From an uncultured Planctomycetota bacterium (GTDB lineage Bacteria > Planctomycetota > Phycisphaerae > Phycisphaerales > UBA5793), in the NCBI GenBank assembly GCA_900696685.1, contig CAADHA010000115.1:1-64000 (forward strand): DNA of 64,000 nt, read 5' to 3'. The notes below the pieces were generated by a model. It did not search any database and was not told the DNA's origin. It worked only from the letters and a program-made list of their open reading frames with translations. Positions 20,234-29,387 of the stretch are shown here, piece after piece. The translations under genes and the position numbers were made by a program. The stretch's first letter is position 1. Every line of letters begins with the position of its first letter.

Positions 20234-22165
20234 ATGCCTCAGTCAGGCGACAACCCGGGTCGGGCGCGGGCGCGCTGGCTGCTGTGCGCTGCTTTGGTTG
20301 CCGGTCTCGCAGTCGGGGTACGGCTGCTGCGGCCTCAGGACTCGACGGCGCAGGTCCGTTCGCAAGCCGAGCCGCGGGTCGAGGCGCAGGCCAACCGCGA
20401 AGCGCCGATCGGCACGGTTGATCTTTCCGGACTCTGCCTGCCGCTGATCGACATTCAGCCGGAGCGCGGCCTGTGCTACACGGCCCGCATTCCGCTGCTG
20501 ACCCCCAACGAGCGCGACGACCGGGTAACGGGCCTGCGCCTCTTCGAGGATGAGATCGAGTTGACGCAGTCAGCCCGACCCCATGCGGAGATCCGCGAAC
20601 TCGGCGACGGGCGGTTCTCACACTGGGGGCCGACGCTCTACTTCTCTTCGACGGATGGGAGCGATCCGACCAGCAACGGGCGGCGGTACACGATTGTCTT
20701 CGATCGTGACTCACTCGTCGATCGATGGCAGTCGCCGTTCACCCCCATTCAGGTCATTGATGTCGTGTCAATCCGGCGCGGCAAGGGTCATGAATGGGTG
20801 GTCTCGCTCCCTCCCGCGTTGGCTGCGCTGCCCTGCGACTCTCAGGCGCTGAATGCGTCGAGAATCCTCCTGCTCGAGGCCGGCTGGCCGCTTCCCATGC
20901 CCCACTCGTTGCGGAAAGATGTGATTGAGCGCGGCGAGGGGCGGTTCGTTCACACGGGGAGCGTCGTTCACTTCTCGACGACCGACAACAGCGATCCCCG
21001 GTCAAACGGCCGCACCTATGTCCTTGCTGTCGCCGATGAGCCGGATCACCGCTTTGTTGATCCTTGTGGCGGTTCGCCGCCCAAGGTCGTCGAATCCCTG
21101 CCGCCGCCGAGCATCGAGTGGCCGGGCGAGGGCGAAGTCATTACCGACGCGCGGCCGACGATCCGTGTTGCCGATCCCGACCCCGACCTGCTCTACTACT
21201 GGGAACTGGACACCGTTGAGACATTTGACAGTCCGAACCTGCACGCCCGCCCGCGCACAAGTCTGACGGCGCAAGGGCGCAACCTATTGCGCGTGCTGGA
21301 CCGCGAGCCGGACTTCTCCCCGGAGTTTACTCCGCCGTATCGTCTCGGCGTCCTGGCGGACCACGACATCCGGCGCGGCGAGGCGGGCTACACGGAGTTG
21401 ATCGCGCAGCGCCTGGCCTGCGGCCTGCCGCGCGGCGAGAACCAATTGCGCGAGGTCTACGAGTTCGTCCATCACCAGTTCTATCCCATCGACGCCGACG
21501 CGAATATACGCGATCCGCTGGAGACATGGAGACGAGACAGAGGATACTGCATCTCCGTGAACTATCTGACGAGCCGGTTGCTCGCGGAACTCGGGTATCC
21601 GACGCGCCGAGTCGAGTTGAGCGTACCGGCGCTGACGAGCGAAAGCGAAGGGCCATTTTCCAGCCACAGCGCACTTGAAGCGCATGACGGCAGGGGATGG
21701 TCGATCATCGACCCGTGGTTCGGCTACTACTTCTACGGCGTCTCATTTCAGGAATTGGCGGCGGCGCCTGGGACTGAGTCCTGGCCGGCGATGGAGTTCG
21801 TGAAACCGGGAGGGGATCAGGCCACACCGGAAGGCTGGCGCATGCTGTACTACGACGAGTATGCGCGGGCTCGCCGCTATGACGCCTTTACCGGCGAGTT
21901 GATCGTTTCAGATATGCAATCCGAGCCTTTCCTCTTCACAACACCGGTTGAACCTGTCCGGATGCCGGAACCTTCGGCTCTCTGGCCCATGAGTTCACTT
22001 CAGATTCATGTTCGGGTGCGCAGCGTTAAGACGTCTGCACGGTCAGTTCAATCCTGGCCGATCCCGTCGGCGACCATCGGAGTGCAGCGTGAGTCAGTCG
22101 TGCACGTTTCGTCCTGGACCGTTTTGTCTTTCCGGATCGATGTGATCCGATCATGCGGGCGCTGA
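20234..22165 (+). CDS. Transglutaminase-like protein with duplicated domain
   Basis: Probably exported or membrane-anchored protein of 643 aa (N-terminal hydrophobic segment WLLCAALVAGLAVGVRLL). It contains a transglutaminase-type papain fold in the C-terminal half, with Cys in RGYCISVNYLTSRLL (about 436), His in FSSHSALEAHDGRG (about 477) and Asp in WSIIDPWFGYYF (about 493), so the Cys-His-Asp triad appears complete. Two copies of a roughly 30-residue motif lie upstream: RFSHWGPTLYFSSTDGSDP (about 126) and RFVHTGSVVHFSTTDNSDP (about 236), each followed by an NGR-Tyr strand. This points to an internal duplication of a domain about 110 residues long. The ATG at 20234 avoids overlapping the efp promoter. 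Confidence 0.68.
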   Translation: MPQSGDNPGRARARWLLCAALVAGLAVGVRLLRPQDSTAQVRSQAEPRVEAQANREAPIGTVDLSGLCLPLIDIQPERGLCYTARIPLLTPNERDDRVTGLRLFEDEIELTQSARPHAEIRELGDGRFSHWGPTLYFSSTDGSDPTSNGRRYTIVFDRDSLVDRWQSPFTPIQVIDVVSIRRGKGHEWVVSLPPALAALPCDSQALNASRILLLEAGWPLPMPHSLRKDVIERGEGRFVHTGSVVHFSTTDNSDPRSNGRTYVLAVADEPDHRFVDPCGGSPPKVVESLPPPSIEWPGEGEVITDARPTIRVADPDPDLLYYWELDTVETFDSPNLHARPRTSLTAQGRNLLRVLDREPDFSPEFTPPYRLGVLADHDIRRGEAGYTELIAQRLACGLPRGENQLREVYEFVHHQFYPIDADANIRDPLETWRRDRGYCISVNYLTSRLLAELGYPTRRVELSVPALTSESEGPFSSHSALEAHDGRGWSIIDPWFGYYFYGVSFQELAAAPGTESWPAMEFVKPGGDQATPEGWRMLYYDEYARARRYDAFTGELIVSDMQSEPFLFTTPVEPVRMPEPSALWPMSSLQIHVRVRSVKTSARSVQSWPIPSATIGVQRESVVHVSSWTVLSFRIDVIRSCGR

Positions 22166-22233
22166 CGGACCCATGAGCGAAGCCGGGATCACGCGCGACG
22201 GCGATCACCCGCAGCCTCATATCATTCTCCGCC

Positions 22234-23697
22234 ATGCGCACGATCTACCTTGATCACAACGCGACGACGCGGCCGGCGGCGGAGGTGGTGGACGCCGTGG
22301 CGGAGGCGATGCGCTGCGACTGGGGCAACCCGTCGAGCGTGCATCGCTTCGGCCAGCAGGTGCGGGCGAAGGTGGAACTGGCGCGCGAATCCGTGGCGCG
22401 GCTCATCAACGCGCAGCCGGCGGAGATCGTCTTTACCTCCAGCGGAACGGAGTCGTGCAACCTGGCGATCTTCGGCGTGGCTCAGAGAGAGTTGAGCAGG
22501 AGAGCAGGGGAGTTGAATCGAACGGCACCTCCACCCCGGCCCTCCCCGGCAGAGCCGGGGGAGGGAGCAAGGGCAGCCCCCACCCCGGCCCTCCCCCGAC
22601 GAGCCGGGGGAGGGGGTGAAACCCACCCATCTCGTGATGTGATCATCACCACACCCGTCGAGCACTCGGCGGTGCGCGAGGCGATGGAGCGGCTGGAGAA
22701 GGAAGGTTTCGCGGTCGTGCGCCTGCCGGTGTCGCGCGAGGGGCTGGTGACGCCCGACGATCTCGCCGCGGCAATGAACGCGCACGAGGGGCGCGTCGCG
22801 CTGATCTCGATCATCTGGGCCAACAACGAGACGGGTGTGATTCAGCCGCTGGCGGAACTCGTGCGCGCTGCGAAGGAGATCGACCGTAAGGCTCTCTTTC
22901 ACACCGACGCGGTGCAGTGGGTGGGGAAGATGCCCACCGACGCGGCGGCGCTGGGTGTGGACCTGCTGAGTTTCGCCGGTCACAAGTTTCACGGGCCCAA
23001 GGGCATCGGGGGCTTGTTTGTGCGGCGCGGCGTGCGCCTGCAGGCGCAGATCGGCGGCGGGCCGCACGAGCGCGAGCGGCGCGGCGGGACGGAAGATGTG
23101 CCGGGCATCATCGGTCTGGGCGTCGCGGCGGAGTCGGCTTTGTCGAGATTCGAAAGTCCAACTTCACGACAGAGGACACAGAGACCACAGGGAGGAAACG
23201 GAGAGCATCAGGAGGGGTTGTCGGACAGGGCGCCGAGAGTGGTGAGGGGAGAAGCGGATCAATCCACATCAATGAGTCTCTCTGTGCCCTCTGTGGTGAG
23301 TTCATTGCATCCGGCTGCGCGGGCGACGGCGGCGCGGCGCGATCGGCTGGAGAGGATGATCCTCGAGCGCGTGCCCGGAAGCGTCGTCAACGGCGCGACT
23401 GATTCGAACCGGCGACTGTGGAACACGACCAACATCGCCTTTGACCGTCTTGAAGCAGAGGCGATTCTGATGGGCTTGAGCGAGCGGGGCGTGTGCGCCT
23501 CGGCGGGGGCGGCGTGCAGCAGCGGCTCACTCGATCCCTCGCCCGTCCTGCTGGCCATGGGCATCGAGGAGCGGCTCGCGCACGGCTCGATCCGATTCAG
23601 TCTGGCCGAGGAAACGACGGATGACGAGGTGGATGCGGCGGTGGAGGAGATCGTGGCGGTCGTGCAGCGTCTCCAGCGCGTGCTGCCGGTGGGGTGA
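22234..23697 (+). CDS. Cysteine desulfurase with repeat-derived inserts
   Basis: PLP enzyme that removes sulfur from cysteine for Fe-S clusters and tRNA thiolation (NifS/IscS class). The core is intact: MRTIYLDHNATTRP start, SSGTESCNLAIFG, ANNETGVIQP, the PLP lysine in SFAGHKFHGPKG (about residue 250), RGGTEDVPG, and the catalytic cysteine loop CASAGAACSSGS (about 428). At 487 aa it is about 90 residues longer than normal (about 390). The excess is two low-complexity inserts, at about residues 85-130 and 304-358, whose DNA is a pair of GC-rich palindromes and an inverted-repeat element (see repeats at 22532 and 23163). Both keep the frame and lie in expected surface loops. I leave the symbol open because iscS and nifS cannot be told apart. 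Confidence 0.88.
   Translation: MRTIYLDHNATTRPAAEVVDAVAEAMRCDWGNPSSVHRFGQQVRAKVELARESVARLINAQPAEIVFTSSGTESCNLAIFGVAQRELSRRAGELNRTAPPPRPSPAEPGEGARAAPTPALPRRAGGGGETHPSRDVIITTPVEHSAVREAMERLEKEGFAVVRLPVSREGLVTPDDLAAAMNAHEGRVALISIIWANNETGVIQPLAELVRAAKEIDRKALFHTDAVQWVGKMPTDAAALGVDLLSFAGHKFHGPKGIGGLFVRRGVRLQAQIGGGPHERERRGGTEDVPGIIGLGVAAESALSRFESPTSRQRTQRPQGGNGEHQEGLSDRAPRVVRGEADQSTSMSLSVPSVVSSLHPAARATAARRDRLERMILERVPGSVVNGATDSNRRLWNTTNIAFDRLEAEAILMGLSERGVCASAGAACSSGSLDPSPVLLAMGIEERLAHGSIRFSLAEETTDDEVDAAVEEIVAVVQRLQRVLPVG
22532..22618. repeat. Two tandem GC palindromes inside the desulfurase gene
   Basis: Copy A (22532-22565) and copy B (22581-22618) each read CACCCCGGCCCTCCCC, then a short loop, then GAGCCGGGGGAGGG, so each can form a hairpin. 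They are nearly the same sequence, 49 bases apart. Elements like this normally lie between genes. Confidence 0.85.
23163..23303. repeat. Inverted-repeat element inside the desulfurase gene
   Basis: Left end TTCACGACAGAGGACACAGAG (23163-23183) is matched in inverse by CTCTGTGCCCTCTGTGGTGA at the right end (23280-23299). The element is about 140 bases long and the frame reads through. A related element of similar length lies at 33708-33850. Confidence 0.75.
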
Positions 23698-23978
23698 GAA
23701 TCGAACGGCGACGTTCGAAACCGCAGCGCAGGATTTGCGCGGGGGGATGGCCCGGAAGGTGCCGCGTGTGTATTGTGGGGCTGCACCAGGTGATTTCGCT
23801 GAGGGGGCCTGCTTTTTTGTCGATGTAATCCCGGACTCGTGCCGGACGCCGCTGGGCGCCTGCGGCATGGAGTCGGTCGCCGGTAAGGGGCGCTGCTTCG
23901 CACGGGGGTCAGTCGCCGCGGCATGAGGTGAATTCGAGCAGGTCGCCTTGACCTGCGTGAAGGAGTTGAACTCAAGAC

Positions 23979-26453
23979 ATGACCACTTCAGCGACAGTCT
24001 GGCTGCTGCTCTGTGTGCTCGCGCCGGCGGTGCTGGGCTGCGCAACGCTGTGGTTGCCGCGGCGCGCGATCGCGGCCCGCACGCTGGTTGCGCTGCTCGG
24101 ACCGGTCGCCTCCTTCGGGATACTCCTGCAGCACTTCGGAGCGTACGGCGTTTCGCCGATTGAAGCGCCCGCCGCCACGCCGGTGATTGACTGGATCCCG
24201 GTGCTCCATCTCAATCTCTCGTTCCTGGCCGACGGACTGGGCGGGTTCTTCGGGCTGCTCGTCTCGGGCATCGGCGCCTTGATCGTGCTCTACGCGCGCG
24301 GCTACTTCGGGCGCGACGAAGCGGCGCTTTTCCGCTTCTACCCGACGCTGGGCTTCTTCACGACGGCGATGATGGGCATCGTCCTCGCCGACTACATGCT
24401 CCTTACCGTCCTGTTCTGGGAACTTACTTCGATCAGTTCGTTCCTGCTCATCGGATGGGACCGCGATGACCGGCACGCGGTGAAACTCGCCATGCAGGCC
24501 TTTTTCACGACGGGTCTGGGCGGGATGTTCCTGATGGGCGGCGTGCTGATGTGCGGCTACGCGACGGGCCTCGGCCACGGCGAGGGCCTGTGGCGGTGGA
24601 GCGAAGTGCTCGGCGCAGGGGCCGGGCGCATCAACGTGAGTGACCCGCTCATCATCTGGTCATTCGTGCTGATGCTTTTCGGCGCGGCGACGAAGAGCGC
24701 GCAGTGGCCCTTCCACTATTGGTTGCCCGGCGCGATGGCGGCGCCGACGCCGGTCTCGGCCTTCCTGCACTCGGCGACGATGGTCAAGGCGGGGGTGTTT
24801 CTGACCGGGCGTATGTTCCCCGTCTTCGCCGCGCTGGACCTGTGGGGCCAGATCATCATTCCTCTCGGCGCGTTCACGATGCTCCTCGCCGCGCTCATCG
24901 CGCTCAACCAGCATGACCTCAAGCGCATCTTCGCCTACACGACGGTGAGCCAGCTGGGACTGCTGATGTGCATGTACGGGCTGGGATCGCTGGATTACCA
25001 CGGCCACGCGAACATCGAGTGGGACATTACGCAGATCGCCAACCACGCCTTCTACAAGGCGCCGCTGTTCATCATCGCCGGGGCGCTGGGGCACTTCATT
25101 TCGCGGGACATCACGCAACTCAACGGCGCTTTCAGGAAGCAGCCGGCCATGGTCATCACCATGCTGCTGGCGGGCTACGCGCTGGCGGCCGGGCCGGGCA
25201 CCATCAGTTTCCAGGCCAAGGAGTTCTTCCTGCACGCGATCCACCACGCGCAGGAGTCGATCGGCCCGTGGTGGATGGTGCTGATGGCGATGGCGGCGAT
25301 TACGGCCGTGTGCAACGTGGCGATCTTCGTGCGTTTGCTGACGACGCTGATGGGCTGGCCGGGCGGCATGAAGCGCGAGGCATCGCATGCGCACGACGAT
25401 CACGCGCACGGCCACGCCGAGCACGAGCACGGCCCGTGGGCGCATCTGATCTGGATTCCCGGCCTGGTGCTGGTCTCGCTCCAGTACGTGGGGGGTCTGG
25501 CCCCGGGGCTTTGGACACAGTGGATTGCTCCGCTCGAAACCCATGCCGCGGCCGAGGGCATTCCCACCGCGCTTCATGCCTTCATGCACCCCACGCTACC
25601 GCTCTACGTCTCGCTGATCGCGATGGCGGGCGGGGCGGTCGTCGGCCTGGGTCCGCTGATGCGCGGCGCGATCGTGGACGTGCATGACCGCATCTACCCC
25701 GCGATGTACTGGCTGTCGGTCACGGGCGGCGGGCGGGCATTCCGCGTGATTCAGACCGGGCGCTTCCGCAACTACATCGTCTTCGTGCTCATCGCGTTCC
25801 TGGGCGCGTATCTCTGCGCGATGATCCTCGACCCGGCGATGCTGGACTGGCCGGCGACGGAGTCGATCTTCGAGTTCATCCCCGGCGTTCTCCTCGGCGT
25901 GATCATCTGCGCGACGGCCATTCTCATGCCCATCGTGCAGTCGCGCGTGGTGCGGGTCATCATCCTCGGCTCGTGCGGGTTCAGCGTGGTCGGGATGTAC
26001 CTGCTTTACCAGGCCCCCGACCTCGCGCTGACGCAACTGATGTTCGAGATCATCTCGGTGATCCTCTTCGTGCTGGTGCTGCGCCTCCTGCCCGACACGA
26101 AGGAGACGGACGCGGCGTCGGGCCGATGGTGGCGCTTCACGATCGGGTCGATGACGGGCCTGGCGATCGGCTGGCTGACGCTGGTGGCGGCGCAAAGCGG
26201 GGCCGAGCCTCGACTCGGCGAGTTTTTCGCCCGGCACAGTTCCACCGGCACGGAGATGACCGGGGGGCGGGGCGGCGGGGGCAACAACATCGTCAACGTC
26301 GTGCTCGTGGACTTCCGAGGCTTTGACACGCTCGGCGAGATCACGGTGCTGTCGATCGCGGCTCTGGGGGTCTTCTCCCTCTTCCGCCGCCGCGAGTCGC
26401 TCCCGACGCAGGACGAGTTCGGCGATCAACTGATGCGGAGCGTGCGGGCATGA
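23979..26453 (+). CDS. mrpA: Mrp antiporter subunit A
   Basis: Large subunit of the multisubunit Na+(K+)/H+ antiporter, related to NuoL of complex I. The 824-aa membrane protein shows proton-channel motifs: GWDRDDRHAVKLAMQAFF near residue 165, SAQWPFHYWLPGAMAAPTPVSA with the essential Lys/His region near 230-250, and LIALNQHDLKRIFAYTTVSQLG near 305. The C-terminal part contains the MrpB-like extension expected of full-length MrpA (YLLYQAPDLALTQLMFEIIS). A histidine-rich loop at about 469-487 (HAHDDHAHGHAEHEHG) is unusual. The stop overlaps mrpB by four bases. Confidence 0.93.
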   Translation: MTTSATVWLLLCVLAPAVLGCATLWLPRRAIAARTLVALLGPVASFGILLQHFGAYGVSPIEAPAATPVIDWIPVLHLNLSFLADGLGGFFGLLVSGIGALIVLYARGYFGRDEAALFRFYPTLGFFTTAMMGIVLADYMLLTVLFWELTSISSFLLIGWDRDDRHAVKLAMQAFFTTGLGGMFLMGGVLMCGYATGLGHGEGLWRWSEVLGAGAGRINVSDPLIIWSFVLMLFGAATKSAQWPFHYWLPGAMAAPTPVSAFLHSATMVKAGVFLTGRMFPVFAALDLWGQIIIPLGAFTMLLAALIALNQHDLKRIFAYTTVSQLGLLMCMYGLGSLDYHGHANIEWDITQIANHAFYKAPLFIIAGALGHFISRDITQLNGAFRKQPAMVITMLLAGYALAAGPGTISFQAKEFFLHAIHHAQESIGPWWMVLMAMAAITAVCNVAIFVRLLTTLMGWPGGMKREASHAHDDHAHGHAEHEHGPWAHLIWIPGLVLVSLQYVGGLAPGLWTQWIAPLETHAAAEGIPTALHAFMHPTLPLYVSLIAMAGGAVVGLGPLMRGAIVDVHDRIYPAMYWLSVTGGGRAFRVIQTGRFRNYIVFVLIAFLGAYLCAMILDPAMLDWPATESIFEFIPGVLLGVIICATAILMPIVQSRVVRVIILGSCGFSVVGMYLLYQAPDLALTQLMFEIISVILFVLVLRLLPDTKETDAASGRWWRFTIGSMTGLAIGWLTLVAAQSGAEPRLGEFFARHSSTGTEMTGGRGGGGNNIVNVVLVDFRGFDTLGEITVLSIAALGVFSLFRRRESLPTQDEFGDQLMRSVRA

Positions 26454-26878
26454 CCATCTCTTCACCAGTCCTGCGCAACTCGATGCGGCTGATCCTGCCG
26501 CTGACGCTGCTGTACGCGCTGTTCGCGATGCTCAAGGGGCACAACGAGCCGGGGGGGGGCTTCATCGGCGGGATGATCTTCGCCACCGCCGTCTGCACCT
26601 ACCGCATGTCGCACGGGTACGCGGCCCAGTTGCGCCTGCTGCCCATTCATCCGCGGATACTCATCTTCCTCGGCCTGGGCCTGGCCCTGGGCACGAGTGC
26701 CGTGCCCCTGCTGCTCGGGCATCCGTTCCTGCGGTCGGCAGTGGGCGAGTTCCACCTGCCCTTCACCCACCATCCTTTCCACTATGCGTCGGCGATGGCG
26801 TTCGACCTGGGCGTGATGCTCGTGGTGGTGGGCGTGGCCGTCGGGATGATCACTCAACTGAGCGAGGAACTGGAATGA
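26450..26878 (+). CDS. mrpB: Mrp antiporter subunit B
   Basis: Small integral membrane subunit (142 aa) of the Mrp complex. It contains the MnhB family start VLRNSMRLILPLTLLYALFA, a glycine-rich loop KGHNEPGGGFIGGMIFA and a C-terminal helix with FDLGVMLVVVGVAVGMITQL. Start and stop overlap both neighbours by ATGA, so its translation is coupled to mrpA and mrpC. Confidence 0.92.
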   Translation: MTISSPVLRNSMRLILPLTLLYALFAMLKGHNEPGGGFIGGMIFATAVCTYRMSHGYAAQLRLLPIHPRILIFLGLGLALGTSAVPLLLGHPFLRSAVGEFHLPFTHHPFHYASAMAFDLGVMLVVVGVAVGMITQLSEELE

Positions 26879-27255
26879 CGCTCATACTCGCCATCTGCGT
26901 CGCCGTCACCTTTGCCGTGAGCATCTACCTCATGACGGCTCGTGAGCTCAAGAGCATCGCCATGGGCGTGTTCCTGCTGGGGCACGCGGCGAACCTGAGC
27001 ATCATCGCCATGAGCCGCACGCCCGTGCGCCACGAGCCGCAACTGCTCAAGGGCCCGCCGATCCTCAACGCGTCCTTCAATCCGGCCCAGCCCATGAGCC
27101 AAATCGTCGATCCCCTGCCGCAGGCGCTGATCCTCACGGCGATCGTCATCGGCTTCGCGGTCATGGCTTTTCTTCTGTCGCTGCTGGTCATCACGTCGCG
27201 CAAGACCGGCACGTTGAGCGTCGAGGTGCTGGCGCGGGAAGGCGTGGAGGAGTAA
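26875..27255 (+). CDS. mrpC: Mrp antiporter subunit C
   Basis: NuoK-like subunit of 126 aa with three membrane helices. The first is LILAICVAVTFAVSIYLM. The second carries AMGVFLLGHAANLSIIAMS, where a NuoK-like subunit normally has its buried acidic residue. The third is LPQALILTAIVIGFAVMAFL with PLPQALILTAIVIG, the family signature. A short hydrophilic loop separates helices two and three. Position and motif order match other mrp operons. Confidence 0.92.
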   Translation: MTLILAICVAVTFAVSIYLMTARELKSIAMGVFLLGHAANLSIIAMSRTPVRHEPQLLKGPPILNASFNPAQPMSQIVDPLPQALILTAIVIGFAVMAFLLSLLVITSRKTGTLSVEVLAREGVEE

Positions 27256-27297
27256 GGCAACTCGGCAGGCCGCGAACGGCTGACGAGCCAGATCACC

Positions 27298-28914
27298 ATG
27301 AATCTTTCCAATCTCATCATCCTCTTCATCGTGATTCCGATGGGCACGGGCGTGCTCGGAGTGCTGTTCAAGTACCAGGTGGGGCTGATGCGCGTTCTCG
27401 GCTCGCTGAGCCTCGCTTCGACGGCGCTGCTCGCCGTCGGATTGCTCATCCACCTGCGTTCGCACGAGACGGGCATCCTGGTGACGCAGATGGGGGCGTG
27501 GCCCGCGCCGTACGGCATCTCGGTCGTCTTCGACAGCCTGTCGGGACTGCTGCTTGCGGCTTCGTCGCTGGTGGCGCTGGGGTGCTACGTGCATTCGTTC
27601 TCGACGGTCAGCGCCGCCGCTCAGGCACGCTACTTCCATCCCATGGTCCAACTGCTCATGTTCGGGGTGAACCTTGCGTTCCTCACGGGCGATCTCTTCA
27701 ACCTCTTCGTCTCCTTCGAGATCATGCTCATGGCCTCGTACTGCCTGCTGACGTTCGGCGGGACGCGGCTTCAGATGACGCAGGCGTACAAGTACGTCCT
27801 GCTCAACCTCGTCGGCTCGACGATCTTCGTCATCGGTGCGGGGCTGGTCTACGGGATGACGGGGACGCTCAACTTCGCCGACCTTGCACGCTTCGTCGCT
27901 GAGCGGCAGGCGCTGGGCGAGGACCTGCCGACGGGGTTCACCGCGCTGTCAATCGCCCTGCTGCTGGTCTTCGGCCTCAAGGGCGCCATCTTCCCTCTGT
28001 GGTTCTGGCTGCCTGACACCTACTACACGGCCAACGTGTCGATCGCAGGCCTCTTCGCGGGCATGCTCACCAAGGTCGGCATCTACGCCATCGCGCGCAC
28101 GTTCCCGATGATCTTCGCGCACGGCGGCTCCGAGGCGACGAAGGTGGTCATGCCGATCCTCGCCATCTCTGCCGCATTCACGATGTTTCTCGGCGTGCTC
28201 GGAGCAGTCTCGCATCACAACATCCGGCGCATCCTCGCGGTCCACGTGATCAGCCAGGTGGGGTACATGGTCTTCGGCCTGGCGCTGATGACGCAGATCG
28301 CCCTGGCCGGGTGTCTCTTCTACATGATCCAGCACATGGTGGTGAAGAGCTGCCTCTTCCTGTGCTGCGGCATCATCGAAAGGCACACAGGCACCGACGA
28401 TCTCGACAGGTCTGGCGGACTGCTGCGACGCGATTGGTATCTCGCGCTCGTGTTCTTCATCGCGGCGATGAGCCTCGTCGGCCTGCCTCCGCTGAGCGGC
28501 TTCTTCGGCAAGCTCGTCATTATCCGCGAAGGGTGGGACACGCGCTGGTGGCTGTCGATCTTCGGCCTGCTGACCGGGGCGCTGACGCTGCTGTCGATGC
28601 TCAAGATCTGGAGTTACTGCTTCTGGTCGCCGCAGGCGGCGGCGGTCGAGCGGCCGGCAGGGGAGTCGCCCCCCCCCGGTTCGATGCGGCCGGCCTACGC
28701 CGGCGCAACCCTGCTGGTGCTCGTGGCGCTGTTCCTCGGATTCGGCGCCCAGCCCGTGTACGAGATCGCCTTCCGCGCCGGCGAGCAACTGGCCGACCCG
28801 AGGGACTACATCACGGCCGTGCTCGGGCCTGAATCACTCGATCATCTCGCCGGGCGCGACCTGCGCTCGCCCGCTGAACTGGCGGCTGCGGCAAGACGGG
28901 AGGCGACGCCATGA
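27298..28914 (+). CDS. mrpD: Mrp antiporter subunit D
   Basis: NuoN/NuoL-like proton-translocating subunit, 538 aa, about 14 predicted helices. Visible motifs include DLFNLFVSFEIMLMASYCLL (conserved Glu near 141), LKGAIFPLWFWLPDTYYTA (conserved Lys near 223), and HHNIRRILAVHVISQVGYMVFG with the broken helix region. It follows mrpC with a 42-base gap, the only gap in the operon, and has its own ATG at 27298. The stop overlaps mrpE by four bases. Confidence 0.93.
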   Translation: MNLSNLIILFIVIPMGTGVLGVLFKYQVGLMRVLGSLSLASTALLAVGLLIHLRSHETGILVTQMGAWPAPYGISVVFDSLSGLLLAASSLVALGCYVHSFSTVSAAAQARYFHPMVQLLMFGVNLAFLTGDLFNLFVSFEIMLMASYCLLTFGGTRLQMTQAYKYVLLNLVGSTIFVIGAGLVYGMTGTLNFADLARFVAERQALGEDLPTGFTALSIALLLVFGLKGAIFPLWFWLPDTYYTANVSIAGLFAGMLTKVGIYAIARTFPMIFAHGGSEATKVVMPILAISAAFTMFLGVLGAVSHHNIRRILAVHVISQVGYMVFGLALMTQIALAGCLFYMIQHMVVKSCLFLCCGIIERHTGTDDLDRSGGLLRRDWYLALVFFIAAMSLVGLPPLSGFFGKLVIIREGWDTRWWLSIFGLLTGALTLLSMLKIWSYCFWSPQAAAVERPAGESPPPGSMRPAYAGATLLVLVALFLGFGAQPVYEIAFRAGEQLADPRDYITAVLGPESLDHLAGRDLRSPAELAAAARREATP

Positions 28915-29387
28915 TGCGGCCTTTCCTGCTCAACCTCCTGCTCACGATCGTCTACGTCTTCCTGACGGCCGATACCTCGACGCCCAACGTGCTGATGGGC
29001 TTCGGGATCGGGTTCCTCGTGATCTCGCTCGCCGGACTGACGACGCCGGGACCGTCGTATCCGGGCAAGGTCTGGCGCCTGCTTCGCTTCGGCGTCTACT
29101 TCGTGAAGATCCTCGTGCAGGCGAATCTGAAGATCGCCTGGGAGTGCATCACGCCGGGCCTGAGCCAGACTCCTCGCATCATCCGGCACGACGTCTCCGA
29201 CCTCACGGACGGGCAACTCACGGTGCTGGCCAACAGCATCACGCTCACGCCGGGCACGCTCGTCGTGGACGTGTCCGACGATCACAAGTGGCTCTACGTC
29301 CATTGCATGTACGCGCAGGAGCGGGCCGCGGCCGTGGCCGACCTGCGGGCGCTCCATGAGCGCCTGCGCAAGGAGGTGTTCGAGTGA
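28911..29387 (+). CDS. mrpE: Mrp antiporter subunit E
   Basis: MnhE family subunit, 158 aa: an N-terminal pair of helices (FLLNLLLTIVYVFLTADTST), then a cytoplasmic domain with VKILVQANLKIAWECITPG and the conserved SITLTPGTLVVDVSDDHKWLYVH block. The subunit is needed for assembly and full activity in studied Mrp complexes. It shares four bases with both mrpD and mrpF. Confidence 0.92.
   Translation: MMRPFLLNLLLTIVYVFLTADTSTPNVLMGFGIGFLVISLAGLTTPGPSYPGKVWRLLRFGVYFVKILVQANLKIAWECITPGLSQTPRIIRHDVSDLTDGQLTVLANSITLTPGTLVVDVSDDHKWLYVHCMYAQERAAAVADLRALHERLRKEVFE

Noticed and set aside
23740-23820. Possible signal recognition particle RNA or terminator behind the desulfurase gene
   Set aside because: A CCGGAAGG and a T6 run are present, but the conserved tetraloop context and a stable long stem are absent; at best a weak terminator.
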